A DNA stretch of 64,000 nucleotides from an uncultured Carboxylicivirga sp. (GTDB lineage Bacteria > Bacteroidota > Bacteroidia > Bacteroidales > Marinilabiliaceae), in contig CANNEA010000008.1 in NCBI GenBank assembly GCA_947503525.1, positions 62,001 through 126,000 on the forward strand, read 5' to 3'. Within the stretch, counting starts at the first letter, position 1; every line of letters begins with the position of its first letter. Below the pieces are notes generated by a model. The model did not search any database and was not told the DNA's origin. It saw nothing but the letters and a program-made list of their open reading frames with translations. This document shows, in pieces, positions 10,269 through 19,357 of this stretch. The position numbers and the translations under genes are program-made.

Positions 10269-13200
10269 ATGTTAATCAATATAATTAGTCTTAATAGTGA
10301 TAATTTGTCAGTAAAAAGATGGCTCTTCGGAGCTGTTTTTTTACTGCTTTTTACTTTCCCTTTTCAGTCAAATGCTCAAACTATAAATGTTGAATCAGGC
10401 ATTGTTCGAATAAAGCTTAAACCTGAATTGGTTGAGAAAGAACCAAAGCTTAAAAGTAGCAATGGTACAGTACAGATAGGGCTTGCTGCTATTGATGCTT
10501 TAAATCGTAATAACCGTGTACACACCCTTAGACGTGTTATTCCATATTCTCAAAAACTGGATACTAAACATCGTAAATATGGGCTTCATCAATGGTATGA
10601 AATCCAATTTGAAAACACTATGGACGTTAATAAGGTTGTGGCTGCTTATGCCAAGCTTCCGGAGGTAGAAATTGCCGAACCAATATATGAGAAAAAACTT
10701 ATTCCCTATAATACACTTGAACCCATAACTGTAAATCAATCAGCACTAAAAAATACCAATGCTATTTTTGATGATCCCTATTTAGAAAAGCAATGGCATT
10801 ATATTAATGATGGACAAACAGAAGGCAAAGTAGGAGCGGACATTAATATTAGAAATGTATGGACTGATTTTGGCGGCTCATCCGAAATTATTGTTTCGAT
10901 TCATGACGAAGGCGTTGACTATAATCATGAAGACCTTAAGAATAATATGTGGGTCAATACAGCCGAACTAAACGGTGAAATCGGTATTGATGATGATGGC
11001 AACGGTTATGTGGATGATATTCATGGCTATAACTTTGGCGCTGATATAGCTAAAATAGCTATAGGTGAACATGGTACGCATGTGGCCGGTACGGTAGCTG
11101 CCGAAAATAATAATGGTATTGGCGTTTGTGGTGTTGCCGGAGGAACTGGCAACAATGATGGTGTTAAAATGATTACCTGTGATATTTTTGGAGGTACTGT
11201 AATGAATACGGCTGCATCGTATGTCTACGCAGCAGATAATGGAGCTGTAATTTCTCAAAACAGCTGGACTTATATGTCACCAAATGTCTATCAGCAAAGT
11301 ATTCTTGATGCCATTGACTATTTCATAGCTGAAGCTGGAAGTGATCAAAATAGTCCAATGAAAGGAGGGGTGGTAATTTTCGCAGCAGGTAATGACGATT
11401 CAAATGAACCATTCTATCCTGGTGCATACGACAAAGTGATTAGTGTAGCTGCTTTAGATCACAAAAATATCAAAACAACTTATTCCAATTATCACCCAAG
11501 TGTAGATCTTTGTGCACCAGGAGGAGTAACACTTTATAATCAAGAGCAAGGCGTATTAAGTACATCTCCTCAGAATAATTATAAATACTTACAAGGCACA
11601 TCGATGGCCTGTCCTCACGTTAGTGGTATTGCTGCTTTAATTGCCTCAAAATATCGTGGTACTGACTTGACAAACGATGATCTGATACATCGTTTATTAA
11701 CGGGGGTTAGAGATGTTTATGATTTAGGAGGAAATGAAGATTATTCAGGACTTTTAGGCCTTGGTGCTATAGATGCTGAATTGACATTAGTAGAGGATGA
11801 AGGGGTAGCGCCAGCTATGATTACTGATTTATCACTAATTGGCGTGGGGCAGGACTTTGCCACTATATCATGGTCTGTTCCTTCTGATGAGGATAACGAT
11901 AAACCAAATTCATTTATCATTTACTATAGTGAATATCCTATTTCAGATGAAGAGATTGCGAAAGCACAAAAAGTTGAAATAAGCAATAATAATGACGCTG
12001 GGGAATTAATTACGTACGAATTGTTAGGATTAAAGCCTACAACGACATATAATATAGCGGTGGTTAGTGTTGACAGATGGTTTAACCATGCTGAATACTC
12101 CAATTTAGTTACGGGGACAACTAATGAAGGGCCTGTGGTTAGTGTATCAACAAATAAAATAGATCTGTCAATTATTCAGGTGAAAGACAATCCAATCGCT
12201 TCAGCTGATTTTGCCATCGCCAATAGTGGCGAAGGTTTGTTAAAATGGAGCGTCGAATACTTCCACTCGAAAAATGAAGATAGCTATAAAATTAATACAG
12301 CTGCTGTTTATCCTCAAATAGCAAATACAAGTGGGCACATTCCTAATGTTCAAAAACTGGAAGCCAACAAGCCTGAGATTATAACGCAGGAACAAAAACC
12401 TGATCCTTTTAATTGGATGGGTTTTTATGCAGAAGGTTCACTTGGCTACGCAATTGGTGACGTTGATTTGTCAATTCCTAATTCGAGCGCGACTAAGTTT
12501 TTCGTCCCATTTGAAGATGGCTTTAATCTAACAATGGTAGACCTTGGTCTTAATCTGAATGTTGACTTGATGACCAATAAACCGGTTATCGAAGTGTATC
12601 GTGGAGAAGATCTGGCTTCAGCTCAATTGTTACTTTCTCAGAATTTTGATGCGAAAGAAGAAGGATATAAATATTACAAAATAACCCTTAAAGATCAGTT
12701 ATTTTTTAGTGAAGGAGATTATTTCTGGGTTGTTATTCATATCCCACCGGGGCCACTCTATCCTTTAGGCATTAGTTTTGAGGGGCATTCAAGCTATTCA
12801 GATAACTGTTTCATGAGTTTTGATATGGGAGAAAGCTGGCAAGCGCTGGAAGCTGCCATTGAAGATGACCGTTTGGTTTGGGATATTGGTGTTGGAGCTT
12901 TGCTTAAACCATTGCATGAATACATTACCTTAATGCCTGAGGAGGGGCTCGTTCCTAATAATGAGGAACAAATAGTAAATGTAGAAGTAGATGCCTCAGA
13001 ATTGATTAATGGCGTTTATGATGCCGCTTTACTTATTGCTACCAATGAATCTAAGGATACATTAAGGCGAGTAGAAGTAGACTTTGAAGTACAAGGACAT
13101 CATCCTGAGCTTCTAACTATGGATATTATCAATTTTGGTAATGTGTTTTATGGCAAGTCCCGTTTGTTATTAATTGAGGTTGTAAATTTGGGATATGGAG

Positions 13201-16200
13201 CATTTGTAAGTGAAGGCAGTACACTGGATGTTCAGTTTTCGGATCCGCAGTTTGCATTGGAAAATCCTGTATCCAGTCCATTAAAAGGCTTAAGTAGCGA
13301 GCTACTCGAAATTCGTTATACGCCTTCCTCTGCAACAAATGTGAATGCAACAGTGACGCTTAATGATAAATACGGACATACGTATACCTTTAATTTATAT
13401 GGCTCAGCCATTGATCCGCCAAAAGCTGTTATAACGCCTCCTGAAAATACATTTTCAAATTTAACTCTAGGCGATAAGGTTAACGGTTCCTTTACACTTT
13501 CTAACGAAGGAGGTTTTCCATTAAAATACTATATGCCTGGTTTTGCCGATGGAACCAATTTGGGTGAAGAGGTAAATGACAGTTTATCTTGTAAATCGGG
13601 ATATATATTTACAGTAACGGAAGGTAATGAAGTGAATCCTGCTTTCGAATGGTTCGACATAGCGCAAACTGGTACACCTGTTTACCAGAATTTTATTGAT
13701 GATTCAAGAGTAAAGCATGTTCCTGTTGGATTGAACTTTGCTTTCCCATTTTTTGGAAACCATTACGATACATTATATGTGACTCGCCAGATTGGATTGT
13801 TATCATTTGACCAGGAAAGTACATTTAATACTGACCCTACTGTTTATCATCATAAATATAACCATCACAGATATATATGTGCCTGGGGTAGAAGACATGA
13901 TTACCACAACAATGTATATGACGGTGATATTTATTATGAGGAGTTTCCTGATCGTTTAATAATACAATACGACAAAATTAAAGAGTCATTTACTCATATC
14001 GACGAAACTCAATCGACCTCATGGGATGAACCAATTACATTTCAAATCATAATACACGCCAATGGAGACATTGATTATTTATATAAAAATCTAGGGGTAA
14101 TTCCTCCTCTAGGATATGAGGCAACAACTCAATTTTCCTTGTTGGCCATTGAGGATTACCTCTTAGGAGATGGTTTGTTTATGAGTGGTATCATCAGCGG
14201 TTTTTGGACGGGAGATGGACCATTATCGACTTACCCACCGCGAACCGGATATAAATATTCCATTAAAAATCCGGGTGTAGGAATGATTGAATCTGTCAGT
14301 CCGGCCTGGGGAACTATCCAGGTAGGCGAATCACTTAAAATTGATTACACTCTAAATACTGAAAAGTTGTATGTGGGTGATTTTAATGAAAGAATGAGTA
14401 TAGCTACTAACGACCATTTTAATAATCCAGCATATCATCATATGAATCTGAATATTATTGATGGAGGTAGTCCACGAATTGAAATGACTGATGAAGAACT
14501 CAATTTTGGAGAAGTTTTTCAGCGGGATTCAAAGACATTGAATGTTGGATTTCAAAATAATGGAAAAGCCATAATAGAAATTGTTACGGTTGAGTCACAA
14601 AATGGTTTTTATACCATTGATGGTTATATGCCAGTTGTTCTTAAACCAAAAAATAAGACCTACTATACAATTGATATCATCACAGATGAAATGGGGGTAA
14701 AGGATGACGTGCTTACCTTTACAGATAGTGATGGTAATACTTATGTAGTTATTGTAAGTGGTGAAGTGATTGATGCACCGGTAATAAGTACAGATCCTAT
14801 CAGCTTTAGCAGTGAAATTAGGCATGGCGAATCCTTGATTAAAAATTTAGAGGTCTTCAATACTGGCTTAAGCCCAATGCAGTTTTCTGTATCTGGAGAG
14901 GAGTGGTTATCCGTTTATCCTGAAGGAGAGGATACTTATTCCAGCAATATTGATTATCACGTATCTAGCATTACAGATAAAGATTCGCCTCTATTTAACT
15001 GGGAAGATATAACGGATGTAGGCGATACCATTTATCATACTGATCCATTGGGTAAGGATGAGGATTTCTGGAGAGCCATAAAATTGCCCTTTTCTTTTTC
15101 GTATTACGGAGTAGAGTATGATACTTTATATGTAGGCTATAGTGCTTTGATATCATTTACAGGAGGACAGCCTACCGGCTTTTTTGGACAAAAGGAATAT
15201 GCACCTTCAGTCGGCGGGTTTACTAACTTTATTGCACCTTTCCACGGTTTTATATCCAATGCAAGTTTAAAAACACATCCTGAAACCGGGGTTTATTACC
15301 ATATGAATGATGATCGGATCATCATTGAGTGGCATGAGTTTATTAATCTTTATTACATGGGTGATCCTTTGAACATCCAGTTAGTATTACATAAGAACGG
15401 CACGTTTAAATTCTTATATGATTTTGAAAGTCCTGAGTCTGCAGCAACAGCCATTTGGGGAGGAATTGCATTTGAGAATCAGGATGGTACCAATGGTGAA
15501 CAGATTGCTTTTTGGGACAATTACTTTAAAGACGGTATGGTTATTACTATGAAACCTAAAGAGTATTTCGATTTAGCTGCTCAATCAAGTAAAGATTTCA
15601 ATGTGGTATTTGATGCTAATAACTTGTTTGAAGCTGACTATTCAGGAAATATTCTGTTGCATAATAATACGCCTGATGCCCCTGAGTATGAAGTGCCGGT
15701 GGATTTGACAATACATGGAGAAGCAGCATACGAAATCGATGGCTCGCTTGAGATAGGTGAGGTAATGATTGTTCCCGAGGAAAATGATTTTCGAGAGTAT
15801 GATAAGTCATTTACATTTATAAATACGGGTACTAAGGGTATTCTAGTTAAGGCAGTCAGGTTGATGAACCCATCAGGATATGGTGGTAATACATTTGGTG
15901 ATGACAAGTTGTATGGTTCAGGTGATTCCGAGGATGGCTGGATTAATATTTCACGTAGGGCAATTAATTCTTCAATTCAGCCACGTGGCAGGGAAACTTT
16001 TAATCTCAGGATAAAACCTCAAAGTGTAGACGAATTCAAGGATAGTGTTATGATACTAACTGATATGGTAGATAACCCAATAATTAAAGTACCTATACAT
16101 GTAATTGCTTTTGGAGCTCCAAAGCTGGATATTGTGAACGATGACATGGATGTTTACGCAAATTCGGATTCGGAAGAGTTTGTACGTAACATTACTATTG

Positions 16201-17924
16201 ACAATACCAAGGGCTTGTCAGGACTTGATTACAGCCTGAGTATGGAGTATAGTCGATCGGTATTTATTCAATCATCCGCTTTTGAAGATAAAAAGGGAAG
16301 TTTAAAGAGCGCGGCTATTACTCAGGATAATGCTCCACAATTAAAAGGAACAGCACTTAACACGAATCAAATTATTCCGTCCACCTTCAATAGTAATTTG
16401 AATGAGGATTTTAACAGGATTTTATTTTATGCAGATGAAGTTGAGTTAGGCGGCTATCTGGGATATGGCGGCGGTTCGAATTTTTATGCCGGTATCGCTT
16501 ATACGGCTCCTAATAATGGTTTCAACCTTACGCATGTGCAAACCCACTATACCTGGGGAGAGCATCTTGAAACTGAATTACTGCTTGAGATTCGAAGAGG
16601 CAGTGATGATCTGTCAGAAAGCACGGTGGTATATCAACAGGAATATACTCATATTGCCGATGCTGCAAATGATGAGGGTGAACTAATTACCATAGAGCTG
16701 GATCAGAATCAGACAATTTTTCCCAATGAGCGTTTCTTTATCTTTATTAAATACCCATCGAATCTGGCATATCCACAAGCTTATATGTATATCGATGACA
16801 TATTGGAAAATACATTTTTCCATGGAAATGGAAGTGAGTTTGCGGAATTACGTGAAAGCTCAGGATTTGAATATGCAGCTAATATTATTAAGGCTTGTGA
16901 AGCAGTGTATGTGGAAGCAGGTTGGGCACAGTTTGAAGGTGATAAAGAAGGAGTGGTTGCTGCAGGTGAACAGATACTTATACCAATAAACTATTACTCG
17001 GAGCAGGCCGAACAAGGCTTTAATGAAGCAAAAGTTGTTATTGCCACCAATGATCCCGAAGCCTTGATTTCAGAAGTGCCTTTAAGCCTAAGCAGGAATA
17101 AAGGGCCACAGGTACAAGGGATAGTTGATACAGAACTTATTCTTTACGAGGGAGATACTACTGATATTGAAATTCATGCAATTGATTTAGAAGGAGATAA
17201 TTTTACTTTTGACTTACTGACTGACGGTTCTTTTGTTGAGGCAAACCTTGTGGAAGGAAAGTATCATCTTCAGCTGACACCTGGATATGAGGATGAAGGG
17301 TATTACTTAATGGAAGTTATCATGACGGATGAATATGAAAATACAACGACATTAAAACATTCTATTAATGTAGTACATGTAAACAGGGCTCCAGAGATGA
17401 TAAATGAATTGGGCGATCAGTTTATGGTGCTGGAACAGCTTGAACCATATAAAATTGATTTAAACGATTTCATCATGGATGAAGATGGTGATGCGGTTAA
17501 CTTTTCAATAAATCATACTAATAGCTCGGTGGCCGATATATATCAAAGTGGTTCGAGGCTTATCATCACGCCACTATCAATTGGAAAATTCAATCTTATA
17601 GTGAGTGCAACAGATCCTTACTTTTCAACTTTTACAAAAAATATAAAATGTCAAGTGGATCATCGTACTGGAATAGACGCAGCTATGGTGTCTGATATAA
17701 AAGTTTATCCTAATCCGATAAATGATATTCTAATGCTACATCTTCCAGAACAATTGAATGAGCTAAACCAGATACGTATTGTATCTTCTTCAGGTAATTT
17801 GATGCTCCTTACAAGTAAAATTAAAGATGGAAGAATGAATGTTAGCGCGTTCAATCCGGGTGTTTATTTTATTGAATTAAGCGGAGAGGATTTTAAGCAT
17901 GTTGTCAAATTTGTGAAGAAATAA
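10269..17924 (+). CDS. Giant S8 subtilisin-like protease with T9SS signal, copy 2
   Basis: This 2,551-residue paralogue of copy 1 has the same domain order throughout. The signal peptide covers about residues 1-37. The catalytic residues are Asp213 (IHDEGVDYNH), His268 (HGTHVAGT), Asn331 and Ser445 (GTSMACPHVSG). The FN3, DGFNLT, anchor-D-like, WEDI/YDTLY and cadherin-like modules line up one for one with copy 1. The T9SS type A domain begins at KVYPNPINDILM and ends in Lys-Lys. It resembles copy 1 more closely than copy 3; for example the segment after the FN3 domain reads EDSYKINTAAV here and EDTYKINSAMV in copy 1. A strong terminator ends the pair at about 18000. All catalytic residues are kept, so it is probably active. 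Confidence 0.93.
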   Translation: MLINIISLNSDNLSVKRWLFGAVFLLLFTFPFQSNAQTINVESGIVRIKLKPELVEKEPKLKSSNGTVQIGLAAIDALNRNNRVHTLRRVIPYSQKLDTKHRKYGLHQWYEIQFENTMDVNKVVAAYAKLPEVEIAEPIYEKKLIPYNTLEPITVNQSALKNTNAIFDDPYLEKQWHYINDGQTEGKVGADINIRNVWTDFGGSSEIIVSIHDEGVDYNHEDLKNNMWVNTAELNGEIGIDDDGNGYVDDIHGYNFGADIAKIAIGEHGTHVAGTVAAENNNGIGVCGVAGGTGNNDGVKMITCDIFGGTVMNTAASYVYAADNGAVISQNSWTYMSPNVYQQSILDAIDYFIAEAGSDQNSPMKGGVVIFAAGNDDSNEPFYPGAYDKVISVAALDHKNIKTTYSNYHPSVDLCAPGGVTLYNQEQGVLSTSPQNNYKYLQGTSMACPHVSGIAALIASKYRGTDLTNDDLIHRLLTGVRDVYDLGGNEDYSGLLGLGAIDAELTLVEDEGVAPAMITDLSLIGVGQDFATISWSVPSDEDNDKPNSFIIYYSEYPISDEEIAKAQKVEISNNNDAGELITYELLGLKPTTTYNIAVVSVDRWFNHAEYSNLVTGTTNEGPVVSVSTNKIDLSIIQVKDNPIASADFAIANSGEGLLKWSVEYFHSKNEDSYKINTAAVYPQIANTSGHIPNVQKLEANKPEIITQEQKPDPFNWMGFYAEGSLGYAIGDVDLSIPNSSATKFFVPFEDGFNLTMVDLGLNLNVDLMTNKPVIEVYRGEDLASAQLLLSQNFDAKEEGYKYYKITLKDQLFFSEGDYFWVVIHIPPGPLYPLGISFEGHSSYSDNCFMSFDMGESWQALEAAIEDDRLVWDIGVGALLKPLHEYITLMPEEGLVPNNEEQIVNVEVDASELINGVYDAALLIATNESKDTLRRVEVDFEVQGHHPELLTMDIINFGNVFYGKSRLLLIEVVNLGYGAFVSEGSTLDVQFSDPQFALENPVSSPLKGLSSELLEIRYTPSSATNVNATVTLNDKYGHTYTFNLYGSAIDPPKAVITPPENTFSNLTLGDKVNGSFTLSNEGGFPLKYYMPGFADGTNLGEEVNDSLSCKSGYIFTVTEGNEVNPAFEWFDIAQTGTPVYQNFIDDSRVKHVPVGLNFAFPFFGNHYDTLYVTRQIGLLSFDQESTFNTDPTVYHHKYNHHRYICAWGRRHDYHNNVYDGDIYYEEFPDRLIIQYDKIKESFTHIDETQSTSWDEPITFQIIIHANGDIDYLYKNLGVIPPLGYEATTQFSLLAIEDYLLGDGLFMSGIISGFWTGDGPLSTYPPRTGYKYSIKNPGVGMIESVSPAWGTIQVGESLKIDYTLNTEKLYVGDFNERMSIATNDHFNNPAYHHMNLNIIDGGSPRIEMTDEELNFGEVFQRDSKTLNVGFQNNGKAIIEIVTVESQNGFYTIDGYMPVVLKPKNKTYYTIDIITDEMGVKDDVLTFTDSDGNTYVVIVSGEVIDAPVISTDPISFSSEIRHGESLIKNLEVFNTGLSPMQFSVSGEEWLSVYPEGEDTYSSNIDYHVSSITDKDSPLFNWEDITDVGDTIYHTDPLGKDEDFWRAIKLPFSFSYYGVEYDTLYVGYSALISFTGGQPTGFFGQKEYAPSVGGFTNFIAPFHGFISNASLKTHPETGVYYHMNDDRIIIEWHEFINLYYMGDPLNIQLVLHKNGTFKFLYDFESPESAATAIWGGIAFENQDGTNGEQIAFWDNYFKDGMVITMKPKEYFDLAAQSSKDFNVVFDANNLFEADYSGNILLHNNTPDAPEYEVPVDLTIHGEAAYEIDGSLEIGEVMIVPEENDFREYDKSFTFINTGTKGILVKAVRLMNPSGYGGNTFGDDKLYGSGDSEDGWINISRRAINSSIQPRGRETFNLRIKPQSVDEFKDSVMILTDMVDNPIIKVPIHVIAFGAPKLDIVNDDMDVYANSDSEEFVRNITIDNTKGLSGLDYSLSMEYSRSVFIQSSAFEDKKGSLKSAAITQDNAPQLKGTALNTNQIIPSTFNSNLNEDFNRILFYADEVELGGYLGYGGGSNFYAGIAYTAPNNGFNLTHVQTHYTWGEHLETELLLEIRRGSDDLSESTVVYQQEYTHIADAANDEGELITIELDQNQTIFPNERFFIFIKYPSNLAYPQAYMYIDDILENTFFHGNGSEFAELRESSGFEYAANIIKACEAVYVEAGWAQFEGDKEGVVAAGEQILIPINYYSEQAEQGFNEAKVVIATNDPEALISEVPLSLSRNKGPQVQGIVDTELILYEGDTTDIEIHAIDLEGDNFTFDLLTDGSFVEANLVEGKYHLQLTPGYEDEGYYLMEVIMTDEYENTTTLKHSINVVHVNRAPEMINELGDQFMVLEQLEPYKIDLNDFIMDEDGDAVNFSINHTNSSVADIYQSGSRLIITPLSIGKFNLIVSATDPYFSTFTKNIKCQVDHRTGIDAAMVSDIKVYPNPINDILMLHLPEQLNELNQIRIVSSSGNLMLLTSKIKDGRMNVSAFNPGVYFIELSGEDFKHVVKFVKK

Positions 17925-17977
17925 TAACAATTTTTCATAGTAGTTAAAACCATTGGTTTTAATTGGTTTTTATTGTG

Positions 17978-18007
17978 AACCGCAGGTCCCATGCCTGCGG
18001 TTTTTTT
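17978..18007 (+). terminator. Rho-independent terminator after protease copy 2
   Basis: The stem AACCGCAGG/CCTGCGGTT with the short loop tcccatg runs into seven T residues at 18001-18007. It lies about 50 bases after the stop codon of copy 2. Confidence 0.92.
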
Positions 18008-18036
18008 ATAAAAAAGGGTCTTGTGTTGCTGCAGGA

Positions 18037-18651
18037 AACCAATCTCACCAAAGAATTGCTTCCTGCATCGTTCGACTTTCCAATCTCATCGCAGAATTTC
18101 TTCCTGTAGCGTGTGGTATTCCAATCTCACCAAAGAATTGCTTCCTGCATCGTTCGACTTTCCAATCTCATCGCAGAATTGCTTCCTGTAGCGTGTGGTA
18201 TTCCAATCTCACCAAAGAATTGCTTCCTGCAGCGTTCGGCATTCCAATCTGATCGCAGAATTGCTTCCTGTAGCGTGTGGTATTCCAATCTCACCAAAGA
18301 ATTGCTTCCTGTAACGTTTGGCATTCCAATCTGATCGCAGAATTGCTTCCTGTAGCGTGTGGTATTCCATTCTCACCAAAGAATTGCTTCCTGCATCGTT
18401 CCGCATTCCAATCTCATCGCAGAATTACTTCCTGTAGCGTGCAGTATTCCAATCTCATCAAAGAATTGCTTCCAGCAGCGTTCAGCATTCTAATCTCACC
18501 AAAGAATTGCTTCCTGCAACGTTCGACTTTCCAATCTCATCGCAGAATTACTTCCTGTAGCGTGCAGTATTCGAATCTCACCAAAGAATTGCTTCCAACA
18601 GCTTTCTGCATTCCAATCTTATCGAAGAATTGCTTCCTGCAGCGTGCAGCA
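18037..18651. repeat. 41-bp tandem repeat array, 15 units
   Basis: The core GAATT recurs at 18053, 18094, 18135 and so on to 18627, exactly every 41 bases over 15 units with no insertion or deletion. Two unit types alternate: one has TCTCACCAAA before the core, the other has TCTCATCGCA or TCTGATCGCA. The higher-order period is therefore 82 bp. The alternation breaks once: the unit with its core at 18504 joins the left half of one type to the right half of the other. Because 41 is not a multiple of 3, the frame cycles every three units; the ORFs on both strands here are by-products, not genes. The array sits between the terminator of protease copy 2 and the start of copy 3. Function unknown. 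Confidence 0.95.
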
Positions 18652-19209
18652 GTCTAAAGCAATCTAATTTTTCCATTCTTTACATCAAAAGGTGGTCGTC
18701 TGTTTAATCCTGGCCGCCACACAAGCCCGCAGGTTCATGGCGATTTTTACCGGCCAACAATTTCTGAATTAATTGACAAGCAAAAATCCTTAACACCATT
18801 TATCTCTCAAGCTCGAAAATCCTAAAACGGTGCATTCTAACTCCTTCTTTTCAAATACCCAGCACCCGCAACCAGCATCCAGCAGTCAATCACGCAGCAC
18901 ACCGTAATCTGCAACTAATAATTCATCAATTTTTACGCTCAAATCGAACTGATAATGACTTTCTGCCCGACTTAGAAAATACTCAAAATATTGCCTTTGT
19001 TGATATGAATTGCAGCACATAGTCAGGGTGTTAGCAATTGTGTGTTGATGTGTGTGAGATGTGTTTAATACCCCTGTTGATATTCCATTTTACCCTGTTG
19101 AGATATTGATGTGACCAGTAAATTTTTATCCCTGAATTGAATAACGTTCTTGCTTTCACCAATACACTCAGAGCAAAACTGAATAAAGTGACAACCATAA
19201 AGATTTGCA
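18652..19209. other. Non-coding stretch between repeat array and protease copy 3
   Basis: No protein-like ORF, RNA gene or transposase remnant was recognised. It must carry the promoter of the copy 3 gene run. A short imperfect direct repeat (CCCTGTTGATAT and CCCTGTTGAGATAT) lies near 19070-19110. The 100-codon minus-strand frame at 19065-19367 is antisense to the small ORF and the protease start, and looks spurious. Confidence 0.5.
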
Positions 19210-19356
19210 ATGCAACAAGAGAAAGAACAGGAAGATAAGAAGATCATAGAGATGATAAAGAGGCGTGAAGCGGAGACTCTTGCCTTAAAAAAACTCCTGT
19301 TGAATTTAGAACAGAAAGAAAAGGAGCAATCGGTTGAACAAACTAAGAAAAAATAG
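19210..19356 (+). CDS. Short charged peptide (48 aa) upstream of protease copy 3
   Basis: The ATG at 19210 opens a 48-codon frame ending at TAG 19354-19356. The product is very rich in Glu, Lys and Gln (it begins MQQEKEQEDKKIIEMIKRRE) and has heptad-like Ile/Leu spacing, so it would form an amphipathic helix or short coiled coil. It has no signal peptide. Its stop lies one base before the ATG at 19358 of the giant protease, so translation could be coupled. No clear Shine-Dalgarno precedes it. The strong protein-like composition and tight junction support a real leader or small protein, but no family is recognised and it may be fortuitous. Confidence 0.4.
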   Translation: MQQEKEQEDKKIIEMIKRREAETLALKKLLLNLEQKEKEQSVEQTKKK

Positions 19357-19357
19357 A

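Noticed and set aside
18037-18651. CRISPR-like array
   Set aside because: Both halves of the 82-bp period are repeated; there are no unique spacers, no palindromic repeat typical of CRISPR, and no cas genes.
17953-18657. Several ORFs of 65-126 codons on both strands within the 41-bp array
   Set aside because: They arise because the 41-bp repeat cycles through the three frames without stops. The peptides are frame-cycled copies of the repeat with no family resemblance and appear on both strands at once.
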